DNA of 64,000 nucleotides from Aquilaria yunnanensis (GCA_039654915.1 CM077599.1:67851001-67915000), one strand, 5' to 3'; positions 36,270 to 48,433 are shown, counted from the stretch's first letter. The notes: generated from the letters alone by a model not told the origin. Made by a program: numbers and translations.

Positions 36270-37003
36270 TTATCCATCCAAGATGTTGAAAGGCACAAAA
36301 CCAGCATTTGCATCAACATCATTATCTTCTTCTATAGCAAGATCTTCTTCTTCTCCTCCACCTACTTCACAATTATAGTCACCCTCTAATGGACCCTAAC
36401 GAAAAACAACATTAAATAAACCAAAACCCTCACATTCCCACAAAACATTAGAGATCCAACCAAAGCACTTACAAGGGCACGATCTGGGGGAGTGGTTAAC
36501 TGTGACTGCTGATACTTCAAAATGGTCCAGTCAAATACGTAATCAAACTGAAACCCTGTACAGCAAAAGAACAAGCATGATAAGATGATTACGAATCTGG
36601 AAAACATATTTATACAAACTACAGTATTTTATCCAACATTTGCATATGAATTCACAAACAAATATGTTTTCTACAAAAGGATCTACTAAGTAAGCATAGG
36701 AATATATATGTTAGATCTAAGCCAACACAAGGGACATTTAGAGCTTGAACCTTCACGAATAAAGAGGTCCCGAAACAATCTTTTGAGATAAGCGTAATCT
36801 GGCTTGTCATCAAATCTTAGGGATCGGCAGTAATGGAAATACGAGGCAAATTCTGTAGGATATCCCCGACAAAGGGCCTGAAAGAATGAAAATCAGATGT
36901 CACTGCAAATGTAGAATGCTATTCTAAAACACAACCAAATCATTTGCACAACAAAACATCAAATCAGATCATTTCAACCTACCTCAATAGAAGTAGAAAC
37001 TTT
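36270..37003 (-). pseudogene. Captured casein kinase 1 C-lobe fragment, exons and frame intact
   Basis: Four exons on the minus strand: about 37003-36983, 36877-36751, 36555-36473 and 36395-36270. They encode [69 protein letters not shown] and TTPPDRAL, the end of the CK1 kinase domain, then an acidic tail (GGGEEEDLAIEEDNDVDAN, FVPFNILDG, stop). All junctions are GT-AG and phases close, with no stop. The catalytic N-lobe and the HRD/DFG motifs are absent, and the frame begins after a stop without a Met, so no kinase can be made. Function, if any, would be as a chimeric transcript. The acidic tail is not CK1-like. Confidence 0.8.
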
Positions 37004-37016
37004 CTTCTCACTAAAC

Positions 37017-37272
37017 GGTGGAACTTGGGGGAGAAATCGCCGAACACAGAGCAGCTAAACACAGCAGCGAGACGTTAGACGAAGCCTGGTGGAGACGGTA
37101 GGCGCGAGCGATGGAGGAGCGCCGGTGTGAGACAAGGCGAGACGAAACGGTGGAACTTGGGGGAGAAATCGCCCGACACAGAGCAACTACACACAGCAGT
37201 GAGATGTTAGACGGAGCCTGGTGGAGACGGTCGACGCGAGCCACAGCCGGAGGCTGGAGCACCTTCTGAAGC
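37017..37272. repeat. 132-bp GC-rich tandem duplication inside the hAT-like element
   Basis: A unit starting 'ggtggaacttgggggagaaa' at 37017 recurs at 37149, with about 90 percent identity. On the minus strand the duplicated stretch stays open in one frame (SNISLLCVVALCRAISPPSS and SNVSLLCLAALCSAISPPSS). It lies just 5' of the captured kinase exons, so it may be a promoter or leader. Confidence 0.8.
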
Positions 37273-37750
37273 GCGACTGCCCTGCCGAGCTCCGTCTTGA
37301 AGCACGTCTGCGGGAAGGAAATCGCACGCGAGCAAACCAAAAACGAGTTGACAGCACAGCAGCCTGATGCGAAGACGAAGGGAGTCGGGACTCGAGAGAC
37401 TCGACAGAAAGCCTTGTTTTCGTTTGGGCTATATTTTGCCCACATAAAATTTTTGCCCTGTATTTCGAATTTGGGCTCAGCAGAACAGCACATTTCAAGA
37501 AAAATCCGTTTTTTTATTACCGAGGTTTTATAATTTCGGCCAAATATAACACTAAACTCAATATAAATTAATATCACATAGGATTGGTAGCATCTAACGA
37601 TTCTACCGATTTTATGATCCTACTAGCGATCCTGTGAGATCCTAGGTTACCAACAATCCCATTACGTGGTGAAAAGGTTTGTTCAATTAGGATCGTAGGA
37701 TCATGCGATCTTATAATTAGGATCGCGATTTTGACAACATTGGCTGATAA

Positions 37751-39680
37751 ATCCACTAGATGCCTCTTTCGAGGTACAACAATTGTATTTGACAGCGGAG
37801 GTGGCAAGATGACAGCACAGGAAGGAAGTATGAAATTCAGTTACAATTTTAAGTGCCTGCATCAAACAATAAAAAATTAGTAAAAAATAGCAGAGAGCCT
37901 GTTGACAAACCAAGACCCAAGCTTCAGCCTTTCATTCAAATGAACACTTGAAAACAAGAATACTTATGAAACATCACATTTAAAAATGAGTATATTCCTC
38001 TTAACTAGAGTTTCCCTCTAAAAATAATGAAGAAAAGTCACCAAAATCAGAATAGCAGTTAGGACACTAAAGAAATTCAAGCAATGAAATATTTAAATCG
38101 AACCACTAGAATGACTAGGTTAAGGGTCCTCAGTTACTTCTATGAATTAAAATGTAATTATTCTTTAAGAAAAAGACTACCAAAGCTGGTTGGCTTAAGC
38201 AAGAGGAGAAGTTAGTTATAAGATATTTAGTTCATTATTTTAGGCCCAAACACAGCGCATTCAGTTCTAGTGATAAGAAATAAAATAAAACTCTATTGTA
38301 CTGACTTACAATTAATTAGTGGAAAACCATGCATGTGATATGTAGATAAATTTTTCCTAGTCATCATACATACAAAGTTGAGGGCAAAGGTGAGAATAAG
38401 AACAGCAAGACTTATTCATGTTGTTTTAAGGCTGTTTATACCATCTAAGATAATATTCACCATTTACCAGATTAGATTCAAATGCCAAGACTCAACTATG
38501 TCCTAGGAGTGAAAGTCGGGTTGAAATACCAAATTAGATCCAAATGCCAAGACCCAAAATATGCATGCTCTTCTATAATTTTTTATGAGCCCGAACCTGA
38601 CCCAATTTTCCCATTAACCCAACTCAACCTGAACCCTGAAGAATTTGGGGTTCAAGTTGATTAAAATCGAGCCAACCTGATTTGCAATTTATGTGCCACC
38701 TTGAACCAAAAAACAGAGAAAAAACACAAGAATGCATATAGCAAAACATATATATCTAGCAACAAAAAAATACAACATTCTTTTGAGTCATAAATTCCAC
38801 CACCAACATAAATCCACATAACAAAATGACATAAACATAAATCCAACAGTAGCTGCCATGATAACAAAATGACATAAACAGAAATCAAGTAGTGGCAACA
38901 TAAATCCACATAACACAATGAAACAAAGACAGCAAGCACTAGCTCCTTCAGTAGCCCCCAAGCCTCCACCCATCAAGCAAAGTCATTCTCCTCCCCTAAA
39001 TACATTCTCTCTATCAACCACCTGATGTTAAAAGTCAAGAAAGTTCAACATTAGAATGACAAACATTTTTCTTCCGAACCTTTTATTAGTTTAGCTTGTT
39101 CACCATTTCTTACCCATATTTTTCTAATTCTTTTATGGCTAAGTGCCACTTTTTCCATGTGTAATGTGTTTACCTTCTTTCTAGATATAACGGGATTTAC
39201 TGCATCCATAAGCTTTACCCCAGGAAAACCTTATACGGATGTATATACAATCAAATACCATGACACTCATAATTCTTTTCTAGCCATTTCAATGGCAGTC
39301 ACCACTTCAATAAAAAATAATCGTATAATAACCAAATAATGGCCACGCCATTGTTTTAAGTCCAACTGCTCCATCGAAGGACACTAATACAATGATAAGC
39401 AAGCTCTTTGAATATTCGGAGCAATTATCCTTTATAGCTGTATATGAAATTTGATCATAATCATTCTTTATTCATGCCCCAGAATATATTCTATATTCAT
39501 GCCTCAAAATATTCGATCAAACATAACCAAAGTCTGAACCAAATTCATGAAAGCACCAAACTCTAATTTTGAACCATGCCAAATTCTAAACAAAAGTATA
39601 CCGATAAAACCTAAAGCAACCATATACATCAATGAAATCGCCAATAACCTTCAAATTTTCTGCTTATACGAGCTTATCAG
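37751..39680. other. Intergenic repeat-like sequence
   Basis: No gene is recognised. 38460-38690 carries 'cgggttg', 'cccgaacctgaccca' and 'caacctga' motifs, as in hAT-like subterminal regions; 38805-38925 has about three degenerate copies of 'ccacataacaaaatgacata'. The remainder is AT-rich without structure that I can name. Confidence 0.35.
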
Positions 39681-39689
39681 CCACAAAAT

Positions 39690-40055
39690 TAGGAGCGAGA
39701 AGTCCCAAATTCTGTAGGGTGTAAGACAATTTGAAAATGAGACGAGGAGACAAAGACTGGAGACTGAGAGCACTTCACGAGAAAAAGACAAAAAGTGGGG
39801 CGAGGGTGAAGCAACGATGAGGAGGCAAGGCGACTAAGAGGAGAGTCGGCTGTGGTGGTGAAGACAAAGAAGCCGGCAGCCGGCAGGTGGGGATTCGGTA
39901 ATGAAGCGAATGAAAGGGGCAAAGCAAAGAGTTACGGCAATGAGAGTGAAATGACGACTCAAATTAGTTCTGTTAGGGAGGGTTGCGTGATATGTAGAGA
40001 ACAATCCAATTGAAACTGCAATTGTGTTTAATAGGGGAAGGAGCCACAAAAAGAC
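39690..40055 (-). other. Possible 5' leader exon on the minus strand
   Basis: A CT-rich, GC-elevated block on the minus strand, with open frames (for example NRTNLSRHFTLIAVTLCF) but no recognised protein, and bounded upstream by a TTA microsatellite. It looks like the transcribed leader of a housekeeping gene. The ligase gene at 34870-32118 is the nearest minus-strand candidate; this would need a long first intron carrying the hAT-like element. Confidence 0.25.
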
Positions 40056-40087
40056 ATGCTCCCACTCTTTTGTTTTTATTTTTGTTT

Positions 40088-40095
40088 TATTATTA

Positions 40096-40133
<38 letters not shown>

Positions 40134-40134
40134 G
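40088..40134. repeat. (TTA)n microsatellite
   Basis: About 15 TTA/ATT units with one interruption (ATC) at its start. Confidence 0.95.
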
Positions 40135-40189
40135 GTAATCGAACATAAAAGCCATCATATTTGAAAAATGAAACGTAAGATATAGATAA

Positions 40190-43100
40190 GGCCAAAATAC
40201 ATCTTTATCCCCCAAATTTGGATGACCATGACACTTACCCCCTAAACTTGAGAACAAGGCAACTCAGCCCTTGAACTTGGAAAAGTGGGTTAGTCAAATA
40301 CTTTGACTTACACATACCATCACGTGAAATTTAACACCTTAACGCCATTTTGTCCTCTCCCACAATTTTCGTCTACCCACAGTTGCATCCTTCCCAGACT
40401 TGCCTCTTTCGTCGGCATTCTGCGAAGCAAAGGGACATTCGTTTCCTTTAGCGGCATTTTGCGAACCAAGGGGACGCTCATCTCCATCAACTGCATTTGC
40501 AAATCAAGGGGACACTAATCTTGTTACCCACTTTGGGGCAGTATAATTATAGTGCCAAAATTGTGTATTTAAACTCCCATGATTGGTAATGTTCTGTAGG
40601 CCATCAGAATACTACCCTTAGTGTGCATAGCCAAGTGGCCCTCTTGGGCATTATGTAAATACATGCATATTGGTCCAACCATCATACTTATATTCACATT
40701 TCATGCACACCATAGTAGCAAAAAAGGAAAACACTAGCACAAATCTTACTATTGGCTACCACACATTATGCAATCTTATTAAATTCTAGTGACCAGCCAC
40801 TACACCTGTAACTTCCACTAATAAACTGTATCATTCTAGCCACATACCCCCTTTTTATTTGTTCCATTACCAAGTAGAGACTTAGAGCAAACCAAGAAAT
40901 TTTGTTTTACATCAATAGCCCACCTATAGACCAAGTTATGGATTTTTAAAGTTGGTTACAAAATTCTGACCAAATGAACAGTAACTTAGCCAAATTTTCA
41001 ACGTCATATCTTTGGCTATAGGGCTCCAAATTCCGAAATTTCAAATCCCAGTTCAACCTCTAGATGTTATCTAGGTATGGTAAAAAATTCATACCAAGAT
41101 TCCTTCTACACAGGGGGATATAGTACTTTAAGTCCTAAGTCAAAAATCTGGTCACTTTATGACCATTTTATCCATACAAAATTTTATAAGTGTGCAAACA
41201 TTTCATTCACAAGGGGAAAACCCTCCAAAGATATCCCATATATGTCCATTACACATAGGAATTACATTCTCTTGCTTGTAACAACTTTATGTGGCCAAAA
41301 CAGAATTTACAAGTAAGCAGCTCATTATTCACACTTAGACAACTTTGCACCACATCACTTACATAGCCAAAACATTACCCAAATGTTCACATACTTGTCT
41401 CATTTTACATACACTATATGTACATGCATACATGAACTACAATATGGTCTTAACTCAGCTAAATATGCACCCTAGGTTACAAGAGTGCCTAAGACACAAT
41501 GGACTCTAGAAACAAGATGCTAGACAGCTGCTGCACAACACAATAAGTACCATCACCAAAAATACCAAATGTGCTCCTAAAATTATCAAACTTTCCAGAT
41601 CATAACTAGACACATGGAAGTTCATGTACCTAAAATTTTAGATTAAAACTCAAACCAAAAAGGTCAGTTTGAATGTGATCTTTCTGCTGGACCTGAAATG
41701 ACAGAATTGAGGGGAGTAAGTTTCGTTGAGAAACTTAGTAAGGGTAACACTTAAATTCAATAAGCAATGTGACCATCATTAAAATCTGCATCCAAAGACA
41801 CTAAAACACAATATATATATAAAAGATATAGCAACCAAATGCAGCAGCCATTTACAACCAACAAACACATGAAATGTGGCAGCAACATATACCATAGGTT
41901 AGTCCATAAAACACATAATAAACATAAATAAATCACTATGGCAGCCCTCCTCAAGCTAATGCTTAGTCTTAGAAGGATTTTAACAGTAGTTAGTACTAAC
42001 TTTTGGGCTCTAGAAACCCAGAAATTTGCTGTCATCACTGTGCACTTCACACTAGATCACAAAACCTTCAATAAGTGCATTCCCCTCACTAAGCTTGGTT
42101 CATCCAGCTCATGGCTCCATTCCAAGCTTAGCCCTAGCTCCATAGTTGCTTAAAAATACAGAAAACAACCTATAAGAGCAAAAGAACCCTTACCTTGATG
42201 GGTATGCTGAAATTGGAACTTGATCCTAGGTACACTTAAGCAATAGCACCAAATAGCTTTTAATTGTGCTTCCTTGACTTCAATTGCAAGTAGTTTTGAG
42301 TTTGAAGGTATGGTGGCTATGGAGGAAGTGTGGAGGAGAGGGCTGGCTTATTTTTTAGCTGGTGGAGGCTAAAATTTGGGAGATAAGGACCAAGAATTGA
42401 CACTTATATGGTCTTAAGTGCACTAAACACACTTAACAAGCTTAACCAAGCTTTATATCATTTTCCTTACTATAAGACCATGGTTTCTTTACCTTAATCT
42501 ATTGGCCCACATTTTACCTCTTTATCCCATGTCATAGCAGCCTTCCTTATGTGGGATAACCCCACAAAAAATTTATTTGACCTAAGTCATAAGCACGGAC
42601 AACCAAAGGCACACAATAGGACACTTAAGTCCTTAAAGCCTTTTTGTATTTTCCTTAGTCCATACTTGTCTTCTATAAGTAATTTGGTCCTTCAATAGCA
42701 CTTTTATACCATTCATATCTTTCCCATAACTCTCCAAATCTCTTTTGTAAAAGTTTTGCAATTGAGTACCCAAATTTTCAAAATCTTACAAAAAAAAGTC
42801 CAAATGTTGCGTGACAAACAAGCAATCTTTAAGGCTTTTCTTGAGGACCAAGTTACCAACTTAGAACACTTTTAAGAAGGTGTTAATCATACCTTTTACC
42901 CCCCACACTTAATCACTATGGTGAGAATTACATAATATAATGGTTTTTTGCCATTATGACACTTGTAATTCTCCTATTTTTGTGAGGTGGTAACAAATCT
43001 CCCGACAGCTTAAGTCAGGCATTACACGCCCATATCAAGTGATAGTGCCCCCTCCTCCACCAATGGCGTGGCCTTCTTCATCATTTTGGTTGGCACCGAA

Positions 43101-43535
43101 ATCCCCCTGGTTTCTTAAGTAGGCTGCGTCAGCCTCTTCATGCCAGATTTTGCTTCAATTCTTTCACCCATAGCAACACCGTGGTAGCTGTCCAATTTGA
43201 CACTTACTACAACAGATGGGATTAGAGGATCCATTGTCCTAAAAGATGTGCCGCCCTTACAATTGGGTGGCTGAAAGGTCAAAGATGGTAGGTTTCCAAC
43301 TGTAGAGGGCAACAAGTTGAATAAGGTAACAGTATTAAGGACTAAAGATTAGAGTGTAAAAGAGAGAAACTAGGAACTTTAGTGGATTTTATGTAGTTTT
43401 TCCTTTTTTAATGGATAGTCTAAAAAGGTTAACTGACCAAGTTTAAGAACTGAGTTGCCTTGACCCTTGAGTTCAATTTCAGGAGGAAATGTGTCATGGT
43501 TGGTTGAGTTTAGGGGCTTTGGATGTATTTTGGCC
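40190..43535. mobile_element. MULE-like element with about 100-bp TIRs and 9-bp TSD
   Basis: The left end reads GGCCAAAATACATC at 40190; the right end, on the other strand from 43535, reads GGCCAAAATACATCC. The similarity continues inward for about 100 bp ('ccccaaattt/cccctaaactc', 'gaccatgacac', 'aaggcaactcag', 'aacttgg'). The flanks TATAGATAA (40181-40189) and TATACAAAA (43536-43544) match at 7 of 9 positions, the MULE target-duplication length. Without the 2.47-kb solo LTR inside it, the element is about 870 bp and encodes no transposase. Its own interior holds a two-unit repeat near 40410-40500 ('attctgcgaagcaaagggac', 'attttgcgaaccaagggga'). Confidence 0.75.
40522..42995 (-). mobile_element. 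Solo LTR (Gypsy, Tekay/Del style) inside the MULE, TSD AATCT
   Basis: 2,474 bp starting TGTTACCCAC and ending GGTGGTAACA, flanked by identical AATCT at 40517-40521 and 42996-43000. On the minus strand it has the long leader and spliced-looking organisation common to Tekay/Del LTRs, with 'gtttctcaacgaaacttact' near 41730 and 'cagcatacccatcaaggtaa' near 42200. No internal domain is present, so it is a solo LTR. It is younger than the MULE it sits in. Confidence 0.85.
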
Positions 43536-43544
43536 TATACAAAA

Positions 43545-44745
43545 TAATCCAACTGAAACTGTAGTCATGAGCTGGCTGGGCAGATAAGCTTGGGGAGGGT
43601 GAGGTTAGGTTAGGTTAGTCGGGTTCAAAGTTGAACCGAACTGAACTTCAAGCACCATAGTTGAGTCGGGTTTGGTCTTTTCTCCCTATTTTAGCGATCA
43701 AACCTGACACTTCATGTTCGGGTTGAAATTCGAGTTTGAGGCTAAACTTTCAACACTACAGCCACAAACTCGAACAGGTAGAAAGAAGTAAGATTCATAA
43801 CATTGAGTCTTTTTTTTTATACCAACCACCAGGTTTACATCTAAGATTCATAACATTGAGTCCTTTTTATACCAACCACCAGGTTTACATCACTTTTATT
43901 CCTATATTGTCTCTTTAACCATAATGTTTCCAATACATACAACTAGACTACTTACTTATGAAAAGCTCTCTTCACTTTGCTGCAACATATTTTTGTTTAA
44001 GACGAGCTTCTTTTACCAATAATTTGAATTTACAAGTTATTAGTATTGTTTTCGACTACTTTAAAGCATTGGCAGCTCTATATGGATTGGGGATTACTTC
44101 CCCAAAGTTAATAGTTACGATCCAGTCGCTAATATTACTTTTGGAGAAATTTCATCACTGTTCATTTGTCATTGTGCCTAGAGAATGTGTCTCTCCAGCC
44201 CATCACCTAGCATCTTCACTCCTCACTTTACTCTTCCTTTCTTTTATTTTGCTCCTGATTATAAAAATAAAAATATTTTTGTTTAATTTTGTTTTCTTTC
44301 TTTCTTTCTTCTTTTTTAGTTTTTTTTTTTACTTCTTAAGGTTGCAACATTAATTGAATATATCTTTACCTTCTTCGCCACAAATAATAAATGGATTTCA
44401 AATATCTTAGTTTTGATTTATTTTCTGAAACTTTAAATTTTCTTGTTTTAATTTATTAGGTTGAAAATTATTTGTGGCTCTCATTCCGATAAAATCAACA
44501 TAAAATTTTTTTCTTCCTTTAAAAAATAAAAAAGATCTTGTAAGTAATATTATACACTAGAAAAGCATAAAAATGATGATGTATCTCAATATAAGATATT
44601 CTATATTTTATTTTCAAAATTTTTTAGTTTGTCTTCCTACATTTCCTTAAAAACTATTTCGTTATGCCAAATATGTGGAATTAGCACTCATTCTATGATA
44701 AGATCTAATAAACATTTTAAATTTTAATGGTTAAGACCATGAGAC
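43545..44745. other. Intergenic; repeat motifs and a 53-bp tandem repeat
   Basis: 43600-43740 has 'gttaggttaggttag', 'gtcgggttcaaagttgaac' and 'gttgagtcgggtttgg', again hAT-like subterminal motifs. 44250-44330 is T-rich. No gene. Confidence 0.35.
43790..43891. repeat. Two-copy tandem repeat, period 53 bp
   Basis: 'aagattcataacattgagtc' at 43790 and 43843; both copies contain 'ataccaaccaccaggtttac'. The second copy has a shorter T-run. Confidence 0.9.
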
Positions 44746-44749
44746 TAAG

Positions 44750-45235
44750 AAGTATTCGTATAATGGCTAATGTCATCATTTTAGATTTCTAACGGCACCG
44801 TCACAATTTTTTAAGGGTAAACAGTCAAAGAAAATTGTTGTCACAAAACTTTGGTGGTCAGAAAGACTGAAAGCATTTTCCCAATGGCCAATAGCTGAAA
44901 CAGTCTGGTGGTTGGCCACTGAAAAAACTCTAATTGTAAGCCATTGGAAATGTCAACACGAGTCTGCCAGGACAATTCCAATGTCCGTCTATCAAAAACA
45001 TCACCGAAAGCTTTTTGGGAAAATAGTTGACTATCGTAAAAAATCTAACGGAAAGCTGACGAAAACGTCATTGAAAGCTTCTGAGACAATTCCAATGACA
45101 AGCCTTCTAAAATGTCACCGAAGACTTCCAAGAATATTCCATTGGCAAACTATTAGAAATTGTTTTTCGACATTTTGCCATCAGAAATTATTATTCACTA
45201 AAACATTTCTAACAGCTTGAATTTTTCCCGGCTTT
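44750..45235. repeat. Possible CACTA-type subterminal repeat block
   Basis: Clustered variants of 'ccaatgg', 'ccattggaaatgtc', 'catcaccgaaagct', 'gtcattgaaagcttc' and 'tgtcaccgaagacttcc', spaced 15 to 40 bases, look like the short subterminal motifs of CACTA elements. Neither a CACTA terminus nor a 3-bp TSD was located. Confidence 0.35.
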
Positions 45236-46350
45236 CACCCATATAAAAAAATGATGTTGGAAATGGCTGTTTTTTAATTGTGTGAAATGCATTCTACTCA
45301 ACTTTCAATTTGATTTGATGGGAGGGAAATTCATTATTGACGAAAGGAAATGTAAATTATTCTAAGCAATAAAAACAATGTCAAATTCTGATGAGGTGCT
45401 CTTCATTTATCTATGTACTTTTTATATACTTTTTCAAGGAAAGAAACTATGAAAATGTATTACATAAGATTATATATTGATAATTATCAGTTATTTTACT
45501 TAAGTTGAATGAACTGTATAAATCACTGATGTGTTGATTATATTAGAATGAGTAAGAGCATGGGTAATCTTTAGTCCTCTAAAATCATAAGCACAAAAAG
45601 TCAAAATTCATCATTCAAAACCAATTTTTGTCTATTATCAGAGCTTAGAAAAATTAAATGGTACCTGTTCCAAACAGTAGAAAATTAAAAAAAAAAGCCT
45701 ATTTCGTAGGATAAAAAAAAATTTTTGGTAATAACTCAATTGAGTTAATAGCCTTGTGTCATCTTCCTAGACATTTTTCTGCAAGGCATCTATGTAGAGT
45801 ACAGGTCTTGCTTCCCGAGTGGTTTCTTGTGTGTCACAGGAATGAAAGATTAGATGGGTAAAATGCCGACAGGCTTATCTGATAAATGGAAAAGACTCGC
45901 ATTTCAACAATTCATTAACAAGAAGACCATCCGAAACAAACTTGCAGATAGAAAACATAAATAAAACCCTACTTTAAAAAAGATTGATTAGGTACAATAT
46001 TTTATACCAACTCTTCGAGAACAGACGACAAAGTACTACCTATCATCATTTATTTTCCTTTTCCTCAGTGCTCGAGCAACAGCTGATCATGGCTCATGAT
46101 TAGAAGCAATAAACGCCTTGTGGCGGTGGCAAAACCAAAATTCATATGTACCGCTTGCCATGAGAGGAAAAAATAAAAAAATTATCAACCTCGGGGGTGA
46201 AAAAATTGATGCTTACAACCAGCTTTTGGGGCTCTTACCGCACACACATTAGCACCATGAGCAGAGCAGGGAGATTAATGTTTCAAGATAAACGCAGAGA
46301 AAGTTGAACAAAAACCTGAATCTCAATATCCTGCACAGAGAGACTTATGA

Positions 46351-48433
46351 TCAGGGCAGGATCCTTCGTCTGCGTCGTGGAGTTTCTCGTTTCACATACA
46401 TTTTCTCCATTTCATCAAGCGGTCGGCTAGACCCATCAGGCAAGCTCACAAACTTCCATCCACCACCCCCTCCACGCTTCCCTTTGGGTCCCAGTTTTTC
46501 CACTGTCATTTTCCAACCTTCACTGGGGCGCATACGGCTGTACTTATGGCATTTTACTTCGCCAGCCATCTGCACAAAAATTGCAGGCACACATTTTGAG
46601 AGTTTAGACAATGACAAAGTACATGGCAGAGAAATTAGAACTCCAATGGGAATGAGGTTTTACACATAGTACCATTCTATTTTCTGGCTCCTCTTGAAAA
46701 CAGAGACAAGACAGTATAACCCTACCTTCTTTTTATTAAAGTTCATTCTCTGAACAAAATCTTGATACAAAATCTCATCCTCTTTCTTTGAAATCTCATA
46801 ATGAACTTCATCCAGATCCCTGGCTGTGCCATCCCAACCCTCAGGCATAATCTTGAAGTCTGGTTTGTAAGGAAGAGATGCCACATGGAATTCCCGGTCA
46901 TGGGAGATGAAAAACCTGAAAACGTAAAGAAACAGAGATTGTGAAACAAATCACGCTAAAGAACAAACAGACTATTCCCCGGAGGATCTAAGCAACTAAA
47001 CATCTGTAGCTGTCCATTTTGTTGAATCCAATCCCTTTGCAAATCAGTAAAGAAACCACTAAAGAATGAACTCGGAACAGCAAAAGGAAGGTACAAAAGT
47101 AATCCTCCCCCACAGTTACCAGATTCCCCCATATTGCATGCCAACTGCATATTGATTCATCATTTTGACTCAAGATTTCGACAAATACCCATAATCTCTG
47201 GGAGCCTAACATGCATATCATATAGTGATAGAGTGGTCTACTGCATATTATTGGACATAACACAAAGTGCTACACAACACGAATTTAGTCTCTATCTCCA
47301 AGAAAAGAAAAAGGCTAAGCCCTTGCATTCCGTTTTTAGCCAAAACAAAAAAGAAATTTAAAGAGGTAGAAGAAAATCCCAACCATCAAATGAGCATGTG
47401 CACTCTATTTATCAGATAGAAAGAAGAGAGCAACACATACAGATCGTTGGCGGCAAGAAACCAGATGCTTGCTGAACCCAGAAAACAATAACCAAGGATA
47501 CAACTCTTGCACTCAGTGGAGCACTAAATTAGCTAAAAACTCAAAAAACACAGAGCTGTCCTAGAAACTAAAAGAAACTTTCACTTATATGCCCCAAAAC
47601 GGTGGAATCACTAGGACATTCTATCTCTAACTAACTTCAAGCAAAGATTTTAAAAAGAAAAAGGATAAAAGAGAGGCAGAGCTCAAAAATAGGAAGCAAA
47701 TGTGTTTAAATGATAACATCGTTAGGAGTTTAGCGGCTGGGCTAATGTCACAAGATTCATAAGATATAGTGAACATCAATTGAACCAAAAATAAGCAAAT
47801 CACAGGCAGAGGATCATACTCGGGGAAATTATCTAGCAAGACCTCGACAGAGTCGTCTAGCTTATGACCAAGCTTCTTCTCTTCCTCCTCCTCCAGCTCC
47901 TTGAGCCAAAGAATAGCATGAACTCGCTGTCTCATAATCCTATAATCCTTCGCGAGCTTCTCAACAGTGTAGACCTCAGGATTCTCCTTGTGCAAACGAT
48001 ACATTTCAGCTTTCTCTATATCCTTCAGGTAACTCCCTCTGGCTCCGGGCTCCTTCACTTGCTTCAGCAGCACAGATATCTCCCGCATTCGATCGCCCCA
48101 CCCCCTCACAAAAGCCTCGCTCTTTTTGTTCTCAGCCTCAAATTCCTTCACCCTATCCTCGAAGTCTTGCAGGTTAGAAACCAGGGCGGAGTGATATGAG
48201 TTGCCTCCTCCGCCGCCTGAGGAGCTAGCTTCCCGGCTGGCGCTCTGTCCGTCGAAATGATCCTTTGTCAATCCGGTCGACCACGAAGATACCGTATCCC
48301 AACCCAGATCGCCGGAAGCGGTATCGCCAGTGCCTCCACCGCTTGCCGCGTTGTTCCAATCGCCCCAGCCGCGGCCACCGTCCGATTTAATGGAAAAAGC
48401 GCGTGACAATCGACAGAGAAGTGTTGCCAACAC
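46351..48433 (-). CDS. GCD1: GAMETE CELL DEFECTIVE 1 / neugrin-like mitochondrial protein, 3 exons, GTG at the expected start
   Basis: Predicted about 340 residues. Exons on the minus strand: 48433-47820, 46915-46726, 46569-46351; junctions are GT-AG and in phase. The family is plant GCD1, required for gametophyte development and mitochondrial function, with a neugrin-like helix-turn-helix core (YTVEKLAKDYRIMRQRVHAI, LWLKELEEEEEKKLGH). Other blocks: DRMREISVLLKQVKEPGARG, SHDREFHVASLPYKPDF, MAGEVKCHKYSR, and a basic Gly/Arg end (KGKRGGGGGWKFVSLPDGSS, ETPRRRRRILP). The N-terminus VLATLLCRLSRAFSIKS is a convincing mitochondrial presequence, but its first codon is GTG and a TAA lies shortly upstream in frame. 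The first in-frame ATG comes more than 100 codons later. So either the start is non-AUG, an upstream exon exists, or the allele lost its ATG. Confidence 0.85.

Larger units (their letters stand above)
35759..37742 (-). mobile_element. Pack-type hAT-like element carrying casein kinase 1 exons
   Basis: 1,984 bp bounded by imperfect terminal inverted repeats: CAAGGTTGTCAAGATTGGG at 35759 and, read on the other strand from 37742, CAATGTTGTCAAAATCGCG; 'gatccta' follows in both. The flanks GCTAATTA (35751-35758) and GCTGATAA (37743-37750) agree at 6 of 8 positions, the 8-bp duplication size of hAT transposons. Subterminal 'ggatcg/cgatcc' motifs are numerous at both ends. The interior has no transposase but holds a captured kinase fragment and a GC-rich block with a 132-bp tandem duplication, so it is non-autonomous. 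Confidence 0.75.

Noticed and set aside
37011..37577. 188-codon minus-strand frame in the hAT-like element
   Set aside because: It begins at a GTG, matches no known protein, and ends before the kinase exons in another frame. It is kept only as evidence for the tandem duplication.
46304..46669. Plus-strand 121-codon frame
   Set aside because: It is the shadow of the last GCD1 exon; the minus strand has conserved sequence and splice sites.
47627..47819. Continuation of the GCD1 exon 1 frame to the stop at 47627
   Set aside because: It is intron read-through. The donor at 47819 joins in phase to the conserved exon at 46915.
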